From positions 1-64,000 of the forward strand of contig JAPZUE010000034.1 of assembly GCA_027533385.1 (NCBI GenBank): DNA of 64,000 bases. The letters run 5' to 3'. This DNA comes from Rhizobium sp. GTDB taxonomy: Bacteria; Pseudomonadota; Alphaproteobacteria; Rhizobiales; Rhizobiaceae. The notes beneath the pieces are model-generated. The model did not search any database. It had not been told where the DNA came from and saw nothing but the letters and a program-made list of their open reading frames with translations. This document shows positions 45,638-57,336 of the stretch, piece by piece (position 1 is the first letter of the stretch; the number at the start of each line of letters is the position of its first letter). The position numbers were made by a program, and so were the translations under genes.

Positions 45638-46858
45638 TCAGAGCCCCATACCGAGAATCTTGCCGACAGTGAAGATGTCCTTGTCGCCGCGGCCGCAGAG
45701 GTTCATCACGATGATCTGGTCCTTGTCCATCTTCGGGGCGCGCTTGATGACTTCGGCGAGCGCGTGGCTCGGCTCGAGCGCCGGGATGATGCCTTCGGTG
45801 CGTGTCAGGAGCTGGAAGGCTTCAAGCGCCTCGTCGTCCTTGATCGGGACATATTCGACACGGCCCATGTCCTTCAGCCAGGAATGCTCAGGACCGATGC
45901 CGGGATAGTCGAGGCCGGCGGAGATCGAGTGACCCTCCTTGATCTGGCCGTCGCCATCCTGCAGCAGATAGGTGCGGTTGCCATGCAGGACGCCCGGGGT
46001 GCCCGCGGTCAGTGAGGCGCAATGCTCTTCGCCTTCGAGACCCTTGCCACCGGCTTCGACGCCAACGATCCGGACGCTCTCGTCATCCAGGAACGGATGG
46101 AAGAGGCCGATTGCGTTCGAACCGCCACCGACGGCGGCAATCAGCATGTCCGGCAGACGGCCTTCAGCGGCGAGCATCTGCTCGCGCGTTTCGCGGCCGA
46201 TGACCGACTGGAACTCGCGGACCATTTCCGGATAGGGATGCGGGCCGGCGGCGGTGCCAATCATGTAATAGGTGTCGTCGACATTGGTGACCCAGTCGCG
46301 CAGCGCCTCGTTCATGGCATCCTTCAGCGTGCCATGGCCGGCGGTGACCGGCTTCACTTCGGCGCCGAGGAGCTTCATGCGGAAGACGTTCGGTGCCTGA
46401 CGCTCGACGTCGGTCGCGCCCATGTAGACGACGCAGGGGATGCCGAAACGCGCCGCGACCGTGGCCGAGGCAACGCCGTGCTGGCCTGCGCCGGTTTCGG
46501 CGATGATGCGGGTCTTGCCCATGCGCTTGGCGAGCAGGATCTGGCCGAGGCAGTTGTTGATCTTGTGCGAACCGGTGTGATTGAGCTCGTCGCGCTTGAA
46601 GTAGATCTTCGCGCCACCGAGCTCTTCCGTCAGGCGCTCGGCGAAATAGAGCGGGCTCGGACGACCGGTGTAATGGGTGTTGAGATGGGCCAGCTCCGCC
46701 TGGAATTCCGGATCCGTCTTTGCCTTTTCCCATTCCGCCTGCAGATCGAGGATCAGCGGCATCAGCGTTTCGGCAACGAAGCGGCCACCGAAGATGCCGA
46801 AACGGCCGTCTTCGTCGGGACCTTCACGGAAGGAATTGGGTTTCGGTGACTGGTTCAC
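45638..46858 (-). CDS. trpB: tryptophan synthase beta subunit TrpB
   Basis: 406 residues, the PLP enzyme joining indole and serine. The PLP-binding Lys is in [19 protein letters not shown]; the Gly-rich phosphate loop is [16 protein letters not shown]; the end block is [20 protein letters not shown]. Its start overlaps the trpF stop by four bases and its stop lies two bases before trpA, so all three are coupled. Confidence 0.97.
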   Translation of the reverse strand: MNQSPKPNSFREGPDEDGRFGIFGGRFVAETLMPLILDLQAEWEKAKTDPEFQAELAHLNTHYTGRPSPLYFAERLTEELGGAKIYFKRDELNHTGSHKINNCLGQILLAKRMGKTRIIAETGAGQHGVASATVAARFGIPCVVYMGATDVERQAPNVFRMKLLGAEVKPVTAGHGTLKDAMNEALRDWVTNVDDTYYMIGTAAGPHPYPEMVREFQSVIGRETREQMLAAEGRLPDMLIAAVGGGSNAIGLFHPFLDDESVRIVGVEAGGKGLEGEEHCASLTAGTPGVLHGNRTYLLQDGDGQIKEGHSISAGLDYPGIGPEHSWLKDMGRVEYVPIKDDEALEAFQLLTRTEGIIPALEPSHALAEVIKRAPKMDKDQIIVMNLCGRGDKDIFTVGKILGMGL

Positions 46859-47529
46859 TTGACACTCCCTGAAACCGGCTGTGCACGACTTGCCTCGGCA
46901 ACGGCCGCAAAAAACTCGTCCATCATCTGAAGATCCTTGACGCCTGGGGCGGATTCCACGCCGGACGAGATATCGATCGCCCGCGCCCCGGTCTCCCGCA
47001 GAGCCTCTGCGATATTGGCCTTGTTGAGGCCTCCGGAAAGCATGTAATCGACGCTGTCGTCAAGCGAGCGCAGCAGGCGCCAATCGAAGGTCACGCCATT
47101 GCCGCCGGGCAAATCGGAGCCCACAGGCGGTTTGGCATCGAAAAGAAAACGATCAGCAATACCGATATAGGGCTCGATGCGCCTCAAATCATCGGCATCG
47201 CGGATGGAAAATGCCTTCATGATCGGAAGACCGGTCACGGCCTTGACCGTCAGCAGGCGTTCCGGGCTTTCGTGCCCATGGAACTGCAGGATATCCGGGC
47301 GCATCAAGGCGATGATCTCGTCGAGATCGTCATTGTCGGCATCGACGGTTACCGCGACACTTTTCACCCTGCCGCGAACGCGATCGGCGAGCGTGCCTGC
47401 AATGTCGGGCTCAATGTTGCGCGGGCTCTTTTCGAAGAAGATAAAGCCGATATGGCTCGCGCCGCGGTCAGCCGCACGATCGACCGCCTCCGGCGTCTTC
47501 AGTCCGCAGATCTTGATATCGGGTCTCAT
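46855..47529 (-). CDS. trpF: phosphoribosylanthranilate isomerase TrpF
   Basis: 224 residues, an isomerase of tryptophan synthesis with a TIM barrel. Motifs are [20 protein letters not shown] with the catalytic Cys, [48 protein letters not shown] with the catalytic Asp, and [17 protein letters not shown] start at the ATG giving [11 protein letters not shown]; a TTG eight codons upstream is an alternative, and neither has a strong ribosome site. It is the first gene of the trpFBA-accD-folC unit. Confidence 0.95.
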   Translation of the reverse strand: MRPDIKICGLKTPEAVDRAADRGASHIGFIFFEKSPRNIEPDIAGTLADRVRGRVKSVAVTVDADNDDLDEIIALMRPDILQFHGHESPERLLTVKAVTGLPIMKAFSIRDADDLRRIEPYIGIADRFLFDAKPPVGSDLPGGNGVTFDWRLLRSLDDSVDYMLSGGLNKANIAEALRETGARAIDISSGVESAPGVKDLQMMDEFFAAVAEASRAQPVSGSVK

Positions 47530-47601
47530 GGCAGCGAAGTCGCACGAAATCAAAAAAGAGTCGAGCCAATTTGCGACAAAGGCTGAAAGGTCGCGGGTTG
47601 C

Positions 47602-48360
47602 TCAGTCGAAGTCGATGGCGTGCAGCGCCGAACCGTGGCGCTTGAGCCAGGCCTTGGCCTCATCCATTTCCGGGCAGAGCTTGCGGCAGAGCGCCCAGAA
47701 GGCCGGACCATGGTTCATCTCGCGCAGATGCGCGACCTCGTGGGCCGCGAGATAGTCGATGACGAGCGGCGGGGCCATGACGATGCGCCAGGAGAAGCTC
47801 AGCTTGCCATCCCAGGAACAGGATCCCCAGCGGCTGCGGGTGTCCTTCAGGGTCATGCTCTTCACCGGCTTGCCGACATTTCCGGCATGCAGTGCCACGA
47901 GCCGCTCCAGATCGCGGCGTGCTTCCTTCTTGAGGAAATCGGCGACACGCCGGGGCAGATGATCCTCAAGACCGCTGACGCTCAGGATATGGCCGATCTC
48001 GCTGTCGATCGACTGGGTCAACCCGCGCAACTGTCCGGTATGGACGATGCGATGGGGAATGCCACGAAGCAGGATCTCGCCCCCGTCCTCGATGCTGCCG
48101 GCCGTTTTCTGGCGCTTGAGCTTGGTGCTGAGCCAACCCTGATGTCGATCGAGAAAGTCCTCGATATCGCGTTCGCGCAGCCCTGGCGGAATTGTCATCT
48201 TCAATGCACGGCCACCCGGCTCGATCCGGAGCGTGATGCGGGTCGCACGGCTGTTCTTACGAATTGTGAGCGGAACCGACCGTCCATCGACGGCAATCGC
48301 CCGCTCCAGCTGGATCGCCGGGGCTCTCTTGGGTGTCAGCTTTTTCAGCAGGGGAAACAT
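47602..48360 (-). CDS. YgjP-like zinc metallopeptidase (DUF45)
   Basis: 252 residues. The gluzincin motif HEVAHLREMNHGPAFWALC gives two His and the catalytic Glu for zinc, with a further His in the MNHGP turn, as in the YgjP/SprT-like (M48-related) family. TRSRWGSCSWDGKLSFSWRI is the second family hallmark. No signal peptide is present, so it is cytosolic. The biological role is unknown. It lies 72 bp upstream of trpF on the same strand, probably without functional connection. Confidence 0.88.
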   Translation of the reverse strand: MFPLLKKLTPKRAPAIQLERAIAVDGRSVPLTIRKNSRATRITLRIEPGGRALKMTIPPGLRERDIEDFLDRHQGWLSTKLKRQKTAGSIEDGGEILLRGIPHRIVHTGQLRGLTQSIDSEIGHILSVSGLEDHLPRRVADFLKKEARRDLERLVALHAGNVGKPVKSMTLKDTRSRWGSCSWDGKLSFSWRIVMAPPLVIDYLAAHEVAHLREMNHGPAFWALCRKLCPEMDEAKAWLKRHGSALHAIDFD

Positions 48361-48398
48361 GCGATCGTTCTAGCCGATTCGTGGTGTCATCTTGCAAC

Positions 48399-48426
48399 AA
48401 AAAAGGCCGGCGCAAGGGCGCCGACC
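48399..48426 (-). terminator. intrinsic terminator after the DUF2852 gene
   Basis: Read on the minus strand, GGTCGGCGC pairs with GCGCCGGCC (one mismatch) around a CCTT loop and is followed by six T residues. It lies 30 bp past the stop of the DUF2852 gene and separates it from the YgjP-like gene. Confidence 0.85.
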
Positions 48427-48455
48427 TCGATCTTGTCCATGAAGGCAGTGGTTTG

Positions 48456-48890
48456 TCAGTTGCCGGTGAAGCCCTGAGCCGGACCGCCCTCGCCTGCCGG
48501 CTTGACCTGCTGGCGATCGCGCATGAAGCGGTCGAACTCTTCCTGGTCCTTGGCCCGGCGCAGTTCGCGGGCATAGGTGTCGAATTCGGCGCGCATTTCG
48601 TCGAGACGGCGGCGCTCTTCGTCGAGACGCTCGAGTTCGGCCTTGCGCCAATCATCGAAGGCGACATTGCCGGTCGAGGCGGAGGCGCTGTAGGTGTTGG
48701 TGCGGCACCAGGCAAAAGCCGTGTCCGCCTTGCGGTTGGCTTCCCCCTTGAAACTCTGGAATTTCTCGCCGAACAGGATGTAGGCGAGCATGGCCAGACC
48801 GAGCGGCCAGAAGACCACGAAGCCCAGCACCATCAGGGCGACGGTTGCCGGAGTCCAATCCGGCCGAAGCAGTGCTGACTGGTTCATCAT
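48456..48890 (-). CDS. DUF2852-type membrane-anchored protein
   Basis: 144 residues. One or two hydrophobic helices lie near the N-terminus (about residues 15-42, TPATVALMVLGFVVFWPLG then LAMLAYILFGEKF), followed by a charged, predicted coiled-coil region (ELERLDEERRRLDEMRAEFD, YARELRRAKDQEEFDRFM). The layout matches DUF2852 of alphaproteobacteria, whose role is unknown. It starts with two consecutive ATG codons; either may be used. It is followed by its own terminator and preceded by a 140-bp gap from phaZ. Confidence 0.8.
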   Translation of the reverse strand: MMNQSALLRPDWTPATVALMVLGFVVFWPLGLAMLAYILFGEKFQSFKGEANRKADTAFAWCRTNTYSASASTGNVAFDDWRKAELERLDEERRRLDEMRAEFDTYARELRRAKDQEEFDRFMRDRQQVKPAGEGGPAQGFTGN

Positions 48891-49030
48891 CGATAACCTC
48901 GTTCACGCGAAGGGCGGAATGCCCTCCGATGGTTTCGATGTGGGAAATGGCAGCCTGCCCTTCAAGAAAGAGGCGGACCCAATCGGAGAACCGATTGAAT
49001 CCGCTTCTTAAATTCCGAATGACGAAAATG

Positions 49031-50314
49031 TCAGAGGGACTTGCCACCCTTGATGACGCGCTTGACCGGCGTTGTGGCCTTGGCCTTCTTGCTATGGGTC
49101 TGGGCGAACTGGATGATGCGCGGCGCGATTTCGCGACGGAAACGCGAACCGTTGAAGACCCCGTAGTGACCGACATCGGGTTGCATGTAATGCAGGCGCA
49201 TATGGTCGGGGATGTTCGTGCAGATGGTCTGCGCGGCCTTCGTCTGACCGACGCCGGAGATGTCGTCGTTTTCGCCTTCGACGGTCAGCAGCGCGACGTT
49301 GCGGATGGCGGTGGTGTCCACCCGCTTCGAGCGGTGCATCATTTCACCCTTCGGCAGGGAGTGCTTGATGAAGACGGTGTCGACGGTCTGCAGATAGAAC
49401 TCTGCCGTCAGGTCCATGACGGCCAGGTATTCGTCGTAGAAATCACGATGCTTTTCGGCCGAGTCCCCGTCATTCTTGACGAGGTGCATGTAGAAATCCT
49501 TGTGGGCGATCATGTGCCGGTCCAGGTTCATCGACATGAAGCCTGAGAGCTGCAGGAAGCCCGGATAGACGTTTCGCATGAAACCGGGCTGCGGCCACGG
49601 CACCTGCATGATGACGTTGTCACGGAACCATTCGAGCGGCTTGTCCTGGGCCAGCTGGTTGACCGCGGTCGGGTTGATGCGGGTGTCGATCGGTCCGCCC
49701 ATCAGGGTCATTGAGGAAGGTGCACAGCTGTCATGGTCACCTTCCATCACGGCAACGGCCGCAAGAACCGGAACCGAGGGCTGACAGACAGCGACCACAT
49801 GGGTATCCGGACCCAGGTGATGGAGAATGTCGATGACGTAGTCGATGTAATCGTCGAGGTCGAAGTCGCCCTCGGTCACCGGCACCATGCGGGCATCGAT
49901 CCAGTCGGTGATGTAGAGATCAGCGCTCGGCAGCAGCGCTTCGACCGTTCCACGCAGCAATGTTGCATAATGGCCCGACATTGGAGCGACAATCAGGATG
50001 CGAGGACCCTTGTCTGCTCCAGCCGGCAGATGGCGCTTGAAATGGATCAGATCGCAGAAGGGTTTGCGCCAGACCACCTCTTCCTCAACCATGACGCTCT
50101 CGCCATCGACGATTGTCGTCGGAAGTCCGAATGCGGGTTTACCGTATCGGCGTGTGACGCGCTCGAAGACCTCGAAGCCGGCAGAGAAAGAACGCCCGAG
50201 GGCCGTGTGAGACCAGGGGTTCAGGGGATTGCGCCAGGCGAGGTTCATCGCATCCGCCGTTGCCCGGAAAGGCGCCATGAATGCGTGGTTGAGTTCATAG
50301 AGCTGATAGAACAT
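49031..50314 (-). CDS. phaZ: intracellular polyhydroxybutyrate depolymerase PhaZ
   Basis: 427 residues. It belongs to the intracellular PHB depolymerase family that mobilises stored polyhydroxybutyrate granules. The nucleophile is Cys177 in VVAVCQPSVPVLAAVAVM, replacing the lipase-box Ser as in the Ralstonia enzyme; Asp and His candidates lie in TVEGENDDISG and QPDVGHYGVFNG. No signal peptide is seen, fitting a cytoplasmic enzyme. The ATG giving MFYQLYELNHAFMAPF is family-like and has GAAGG upstream; the longer frame is discarded. A 277-bp gap separates it from the divergent nitroreductase gene, with no gene in it. Confidence 0.9.
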   Translation of the reverse strand: MFYQLYELNHAFMAPFRATADAMNLAWRNPLNPWSHTALGRSFSAGFEVFERVTRRYGKPAFGLPTTIVDGESVMVEEEVVWRKPFCDLIHFKRHLPAGADKGPRILIVAPMSGHYATLLRGTVEALLPSADLYITDWIDARMVPVTEGDFDLDDYIDYVIDILHHLGPDTHVVAVCQPSVPVLAAVAVMEGDHDSCAPSSMTLMGGPIDTRINPTAVNQLAQDKPLEWFRDNVIMQVPWPQPGFMRNVYPGFLQLSGFMSMNLDRHMIAHKDFYMHLVKNDGDSAEKHRDFYDEYLAVMDLTAEFYLQTVDTVFIKHSLPKGEMMHRSKRVDTTAIRNVALLTVEGENDDISGVGQTKAAQTICTNIPDHMRLHYMQPDVGHYGVFNGSRFRREIAPRIIQFAQTHSKKAKATTPVKRVIKGGKSL

Positions 50315-50591
50315 GGGTTCTGTACCTTCATACCGGATCACCGGAGATCCGCGTTCATTCGCTACACTAACAGACTTTGTGCGCTGCAAAAGCCCGGATT
50401 TTCCCTCAAGCCGCGACGCCAAAAGCCTCCAGACTCCGGATGATGTGCGAAAAGCCTTAAGGTTCCCTGCTGCGGATGCGGTTAATCAACGATCACAGTG
50501 TTCAACCGAATTTGCAGGTCCTACCCTTTCCGAGGCTTGCGATTTGATGTTTGTTCCATCCGTCATCCCAAGACATGAGTGAAGGAACACC

Positions 50592-51182
50592 ATGACCAAC
50601 AGCAACAACCGCAAGTCCGAATACAACGTCGATCCGATCTTCCTCGATCGTTGGTCACCGCGTGCATTCGACGGCAGCACGATGCCGAAAGAAGACCTGC
50701 TTACGATCCTCGACGCGGCCCACTGGGCGCCATCGGCGTTCAACTATCAGCCCTGGCGCTTCATTTACGCGCTGAAGGGTACGCCGGAGTTCGACAAGTT
50801 TCTCGACATCCTGATCGAGTTCAATCAGGGCTGGGCCAAGAACGCCTCCGCGCTTGTCTTCATTTTCTCCGACACGCTGAGCCGTCCGGCCGATGGTTCG
50901 GAGCCCAAGCCCTACCGCAGCCACAGCTTCGATGCCGGTGCCGCCTGGGGCATGCTGTCGCTTCAGGCAATGAAATCCGGTTATTTCGCGCATGCGATGA
51001 CGGGCTTCAGCTTTGATCGCGCGCTGGCAGAACTTGGGGCACCGGAAGGCTTCCACATCAACGCGGCGGTGGCGATCGGCAAGCTTGGCGACAAGGAGAC
51101 GCTGCCTGAAGGTCTGCGTTCGCGCGAAACGCCGAACGAGCGCAAGCCGCTCGCTGAGGTCGCCTTCGAAGGTCACTTCTGA
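50592..51182 (+). CDS. nitroreductase-family protein
   Basis: 196 residues, an FMN-dependent oxidoreductase fold. Family features are SPRAFDGSTMPKEDLLTILD, AAHWAPSAFNYQPWRFIYAL (FMN-binding Arg/Ser region) and DAGAAWGMLSLQAMKSGY. Such enzymes reduce nitro compounds, quinones or flavins with NAD(P)H; the substrate here is unknown. GGAACACC precedes the ATG. It is convergent with gyrB, with a parS-like site and a shared terminator in the 115-bp gap. Confidence 0.88.
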   Translation: MTNSNNRKSEYNVDPIFLDRWSPRAFDGSTMPKEDLLTILDAAHWAPSAFNYQPWRFIYALKGTPEFDKFLDILIEFNQGWAKNASALVFIFSDTLSRPADGSEPKPYRSHSFDAGAAWGMLSLQAMKSGYFAHAMTGFSFDRALAELGAPEGFHINAAVAIGKLGDKETLPEGLRSRETPNERKPLAEVAFEGHF

Positions 51183-51197
51183 AAATCTTGATCTGAT

Positions 51198-51213
51198 GGT
51201 TTCACGTGAATCA
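51198..51213. promoter_or_regulatory. parS-like ParB-binding site (nitroreductase/gyrB gap)
   Basis: GGTTTCACGTGAATCA matches the bacterial parS consensus TGTTTCACGTGAAACA at 14 of 16 positions, including the full TTTCACGTGAA core. It lies in the gap between convergent genes and about 10.3 kb from the probable oriC. ParB-parS complexes segregate the origin region. The match is inspected by eye, not tested. Confidence 0.65.
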
Positions 51214-51249
51214 CGTTAACCATCTCGGAAAGAAAGCTTGTTGAAAGCG

Positions 51250-51278
51250 AAAGGGCCGCCCTGATGAACGGCCCTTTT
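51250..51278. terminator. bidirectional terminator between nitroreductase gene and gyrB
   Basis: AAAGGGCCG (51250-51258) and CGGCCCTTT (51269-51277) form a 9-bp stem with the loop CCCTGATGAA; a short T run continues on the plus strand and A-rich bases on the other side serve the minus strand. It suits both convergent genes. Confidence 0.85.
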
Positions 51279-51297
51279 CACGTTTCTGCAGATGCCG

Positions 51298-53733
<2,436 letters not shown>

Positions 53734-53874
53734 TCAGCAATCTTTCCAGTCAATTCTCAAAGGCCCGGCTGATTCGAATCAGCAGCTTCAAGTAGCCCGA
53801 CTATAGGGGTTTTGGCCTGAGTTCCAAAGGTAAGGGCGTCGTTTGTCGTGGATAGACAGGGCTTTTCAACCCCT

Positions 53875-54240
53875 TCAAGGCCGTTTTTTGGCGCTATCCA
53901 GAATATCCTGCATGTCTCGTATCACATCGGGAGAGAGCTGGCGAATCAGCTTGGCCAGATCATTGGCGAAGGCGGTGTATTCGGGCTTCATTCCGGAGGT
54001 ATCAACCACCACACGGGGGTCTGATCGGCCGGCCGTCGAAAAGAGCTCTTCGGCCTCGTCCCAGATGATGTTGAAGTAACCCGCAACACGCTGCAGGAAA
54101 TCGAAATTCGGCAGGCCGCGCTTTCCATGCTCGAGCGCCGAAAGATAGGCTGGCGAGACCCCGATGGCTGCGGCCATCTCCTTTTGCGAAACTCCCTTTC
54201 GCTCGCGCAACTGCCGAAGGGCATCGCCAAACGGTGTCAT
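53875..54240 (-). CDS. XRE-family helix-turn-helix regulator
   Basis: 121 residues. Residues about 5-60 are a Cro/CI-type HTH (LRQLRERKGVSQKEMAAAIG, SPAYLSALEHGKRGLPNFDF). The C-terminal half is a short helical tail with no recognised effector domain. The start codon overlaps the stop of the Smr gene by four bases, so they are co-translated. Orthologues are conserved beside smr and mltA in rhizobia; the target is unknown. A 141-bp gap separates it from gyrB, with nothing notable in it. Confidence 0.88.
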   Translation of the reverse strand: MTPFGDALRQLRERKGVSQKEMAAAIGVSPAYLSALEHGKRGLPNFDFLQRVAGYFNIIWDEAEELFSTAGRSDPRVVVDTSGMKPEYTAFANDLAKLIRQLSPDVIRDMQDILDSAKKRP

Positions 54241-54797
54241 CGACGGTCCTGCCCGCGGCGGGAAAGCCGCACATAGAGAGCACCATCCCCGCCGTGATGA
54301 CGGGCGGCCGGCTCGTAAGACGAAATCAGAAACCGGAACTCCGGCATCGCAAACCAGAGCGGTACCGCGCGTTTCAGAGCGCCTTCGCTGCCGAGCGAAC
54401 TGCCTTTGCCAGTAATGACCAGCACATGGCGTAGGCCCCGCTCATGCGCCCGGATCAGGAAGTCGAGCAGCATTCCATGGGCTTCGCTCTGGATCAGACC
54501 ATGCAGGTCGATGCGCGCCTCAAGTGCCAGATGGCCGCGGGAAAGCTTGCGCTTGACCGGCTTTTCCAGAGGATGATGGGCGTGCGCTGCCGGTTTGCGT
54601 TCGGTCTCGGATGCTGAACTCGACGTCGAAAGGGCAGCGCGGTTGAGCGCCGGCACATCCTTTTCCTCGACAGCAGTCTGAAACTGCTCCTCAAAACTCA
54701 GCAGTTCCTCCATGCGGCCGGGCATCGGCCGGGTCGAGCGCGCGACCTTGCCCCAGAGGATGCGATCTTCCGGATTGAGCTTTGGTGCACCCGACAC
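54237..54797 (-). CDS. Smr-domain protein
   Basis: 186 residues. An N-terminal basic, low-complexity region (about 1-95) leads to a C-terminal Smr domain (about 98-180): ARIDLHGLIQSEAHGMLLDF, RGLRHVLVITGKGS and GGDGALYVRLSRR. The LDLHG-like and TGKG motifs mark the small MutS-related nuclease family, seen as stand-alone proteins in proteobacteria with possible RNA or branched-DNA nicking activity. It begins with GTG directly after the mltA stop. Its role here is unknown. Confidence 0.88.
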   Translation of the reverse strand: MSGAPKLNPEDRILWGKVARSTRPMPGRMEELLSFEEQFQTAVEEKDVPALNRAALSTSSSASETERKPAAHAHHPLEKPVKRKLSRGHLALEARIDLHGLIQSEAHGMLLDFLIRAHERGLRHVLVITGKGSSLGSEGALKRAVPLWFAMPEFRFLISSYEPAARHHGGDGALYVRLSRRGQDRR

Positions 54798-55913
54798 TCA
54801 GACAAACCTCTCTGCTGCCTGCTTCGGGATCAGTATATAGAAATCCGCTGCATTGCGCACCGCGCCTGCCAAGTCGCCGGCCTCGTCTCCCGAGCCGGTG
54901 AAGATGTCGCCGCGCGCAGGACCGACAATTGCTGAACCCGTATCGAGGGCAAGCATCGTGCGGGCAAAATCCTGCCCGCCGTCCATATGATTAAGGCCCC
55001 GGGCATGGATGAAAAAGGGAAAGCCAAAGGTATGGATGTTGCGGTCGACGGCCAGTGAACGGCCTGCAATGAGCGGCACCTTGGCGGCCGCGATCGGGCC
55101 GCGCGAGAGATCGTCGACATCGGCCTCGCGAAAGAAGATGTAGGACCTGTTGTGCCAGAGGATTTCGTCGACGCGTTCAGGATGGGCCGCGAGCCAGGCG
55201 CGGATGGACTGCATAGAGATCTCGGCTTCCGGGATCTCCCCCAGGTCAATCAGTAGTCGGCCTATCCCAGAAAACGGGTGGCCGGCCTTGGCAGCGTAGG
55301 TGATACGATGCAAGCGACCATCCGGATAGCGCAAACGCGCGGCTCCCTGGACATGGGCGAAGAACACGTCGACCTTCGAGCGGGCCCAGGCAATTTCCAG
55401 CCCCCTGCCCTCAAGCCAGCCCTGATCGATCGCACGCCGGTCCGGATAGGGCCGCAGCCCCTGATCGGTCTTCAAGGCGAAAGCATAGGATGGATCGAGA
55501 TCCGCCGGGCGGTTGGCCTCTTCGACATCCACGAGATCGAGCGGCCGACGATAGAAGGGATGGCGATACTCCTGATCGGGCGCATCGCTGACGGCGACTT
55601 CCGGCTCATAAAAGGCTGTGACCAGGCCGGATTTGCCATCATCGGGCAGGATCAGGAACGGCCGGGTTTCGCGCTCGAAGAAGGCACGCGCGTCTTCGGC
55701 TCCTGATGGCTGAAGCCTATCGGCGGCATCGAGAAGCGGCATAAGGTCCTGCGCGGTCAGGCCAAGACGGCCTGCCTTATACGGCTTGACCGACTGCAGA
55801 TAGTTCCTGCAGTCGGTCATCGCAGCCCAGAGAGTTGTGGGATTGTCCGCCTTCCAGCCGGGCAGATCGTCGAACGACACCGGCTTCAGGCGGTATGAGC
55901 CTTGCTCGCTCAT
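54798..55913 (-). CDS. mltA: membrane-bound lytic murein transglycosylase A family protein
   Basis: 371 residues, MltA domain followed by a 3D domain. MltA cleaves peptidoglycan glycan strands to 1,6-anhydro-MurNAc products. Family blocks are LVTAFYEPEVAVSDAPDQEY, IAWARSKVDVFFAHVQGAAR, DGRLHRITYAAKAGHPFSGI, AVDRNIHTFGFPFFI and DTGSAIVGPARGDIFTGSG with the catalytic Asp region near the end. Notably, the N-terminus MSEQGSYRLKPVSFDD shows no signal peptide or lipobox, and the upstream Tim44 gene overlaps the start by four bases. Either export uses another route or the true start differs. Confidence 0.9.
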   Translation of the reverse strand: MSEQGSYRLKPVSFDDLPGWKADNPTTLWAAMTDCRNYLQSVKPYKAGRLGLTAQDLMPLLDAADRLQPSGAEDARAFFERETRPFLILPDDGKSGLVTAFYEPEVAVSDAPDQEYRHPFYRRPLDLVDVEEANRPADLDPSYAFALKTDQGLRPYPDRRAIDQGWLEGRGLEIAWARSKVDVFFAHVQGAARLRYPDGRLHRITYAAKAGHPFSGIGRLLIDLGEIPEAEISMQSIRAWLAAHPERVDEILWHNRSYIFFREADVDDLSRGPIAAAKVPLIAGRSLAVDRNIHTFGFPFFIHARGLNHMDGGQDFARTMLALDTGSAIVGPARGDIFTGSGDEAGDLAGAVRNAADFYILIPKQAAERFV

Positions 55914-56608
55914 TGTTCCGCTTCAGTCGCGATCAGCTTCCAGTTCGGATCGCGCGAGCGAACGTCGCGGGCAAAGGTCCAGACATCGTTCACTTCAGAC
56001 ACGGCTTCGGCATCGCCATCGATCAACGTGCCGTCCTTGTCGAAGGTCGCAGTGATCAGCTGGCTGACGATGCGAACGGTGACCTGCTCCTCGTTGTCGC
56101 GTGCCGAAGCCTGGGTGATTTCTGCCTTCTCGATGCCGACGAAGGTCGATCGGACGGTCTCCCCACGGCTCTCGCGGTCGGCGATCGCATTTTCAAAACC
56201 TTCCAGCACTTCCCGGGAGAGGAGACCCTTCAGCGTCTTTCGATCACCCTCGGCATAGGCCATCACGATCATTTCGTAAGCGATCTTCGCACCGTTCAGG
56301 AATTCCTTCGGGTTGAAGTTCGGATCGTGGCGCAGAAGTTCGCGCAACTGGTCATTCAGCGTCGTGCCTGCAGGAGCATAGGCGTCGACAGCGTTGAAGC
56401 GCTCTTCGCCGGTCGCTTCTTCACGGCGCGGCAGTGTTACGACCTTGCCGTCATCGCGTGCGGTACCCTTTGGCAGATCGCGTTGCGCGAAGGGATCGAA
56501 CGGCGGCTTTTCATGGCCGGTGCGGCGTCCGAGGACGCTGCGAAGCTGAAAAAAGATCAGCACCGCAGCCACCAGGAAGAACAATGTAACGAAATCGCTA
56601 GATCCCAT
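55910..56608 (-). CDS. Tim44/TimA-domain membrane protein
   Basis: 232 residues. A single N-terminal helix (about residues 6-22, FVTLFFLVAAVLIFFQL) anchors it; a Pro/charged linker follows, then the Tim44-like domain (about 90-230: FLNGAKIAYEMIVMAYAEGD, KTLKGLLSREVLEGFENAI, EVNDVWTFARDVRSRDPNW). Alphaproteobacterial Tim44 homologues sit at the inner membrane and are thought to aid protein complex assembly. The ATG giving MGSSDFVTLFF was preferred over longer starts. It is upstream of and overlapping mltA, and divergent from fxsA. Confidence 0.88.
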   Translation of the reverse strand: MGSSDFVTLFFLVAAVLIFFQLRSVLGRRTGHEKPPFDPFAQRDLPKGTARDDGKVVTLPRREEATGEERFNAVDAYAPAGTTLNDQLRELLRHDPNFNPKEFLNGAKIAYEMIVMAYAEGDRKTLKGLLSREVLEGFENAIADRESRGETVRSTFVGIEKAEITQASARDNEEQVTVRIVSQLITATFDKDGTLIDGDAEAVSEVNDVWTFARDVRSRDPNWKLIATEAEQ

Positions 56609-56757
56609 GAATACCGCCAGGCTTGATTGAATTTGATTTTTCGTTCTCCCATATAGTCTCCAGCGCCGCATCATTCAAATGGCGCAACGCATTCTTTGCA
56701 TCGAGTAAGCGCCGACTCTTGCGATATCCGGATCACAAAGGCGTTTGGAGCCAGCCT

Positions 56758-57249
56758 ATGCGCCTGCCCTTGGTGCTTTTTTTGATTGCACCACTTATCG
56801 AAATCGCAAGCTTTATCCTTGTTGGTCAGGTCATTGGTGTTTTGCCGACGCTCGCCCTGATCATCCTCTCGGCAGGCGTTGGCGTTGCCCTTCTTCGGTT
56901 TCAGGGAGCCGGTATTCTTCGCCGTCTGCAGAGCGAGGCACGGCAGGGTCTCGACCCCGGACGTGAACTCGTTCACGCTGCCCTGCTGGCGGTCGCCGCA
57001 TTTTTGCTGATCGTGCCGGGTTTCTTCGGCGACCTAATCGGTATCCTGCTCTTTATCCCCTTCGTGCGAGACTTCGCCTGGCGGCTGATCAAGCCGCGCA
57101 TCGTTGTTCGAAGCACAGGCTTTACCGATGGCGGTTTCAGGACCAGCAAGCCCATGGACGAGAATGTGGTGGATCTCGGCGACGACGAGTACAGCCGAGA
57201 ACCGAACCCGAATTCGCCCTGGCGGGACCCGCGAATCGGTCGCGATTGA
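56758..57249 (+). CDS. fxsA: FxsA-family membrane protein
   Basis: 163 residues. Two to three hydrophobic segments are seen: LPLVLFLIAPLIEIASFILVG at the N-terminus, GVLPTLALIILSAGVGVALL and ALLAVAAFLLIVPGFFGDLIG. The pattern (including RFQGAGILRRLQSEARQG) is typical of FxsA, an inner-membrane protein that eases phage T7 exclusion in E. coli; its normal function is unknown. The ATG at 56758 has GGAG upstream. secB follows 87 bp later on the same strand. Confidence 0.9.
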   Translation: MRLPLVLFLIAPLIEIASFILVGQVIGVLPTLALIILSAGVGVALLRFQGAGILRRLQSEARQGLDPGRELVHAALLAVAAFLLIVPGFFGDLIGILLFIPFVRDFAWRLIKPRIVVRSTGFTDGGFRTSKPMDENVVDLGDDEYSREPNPNSPWRDPRIGRD

Positions 57250-57336
57250 TGCCTCGCACCCCTCCCTGCGCAGGGTTGTAAGGTGAAGTGTCAAATGTTA
57301 GATGGCCTTAGCAGTTCATCTTCAAGGAAACGCCCT

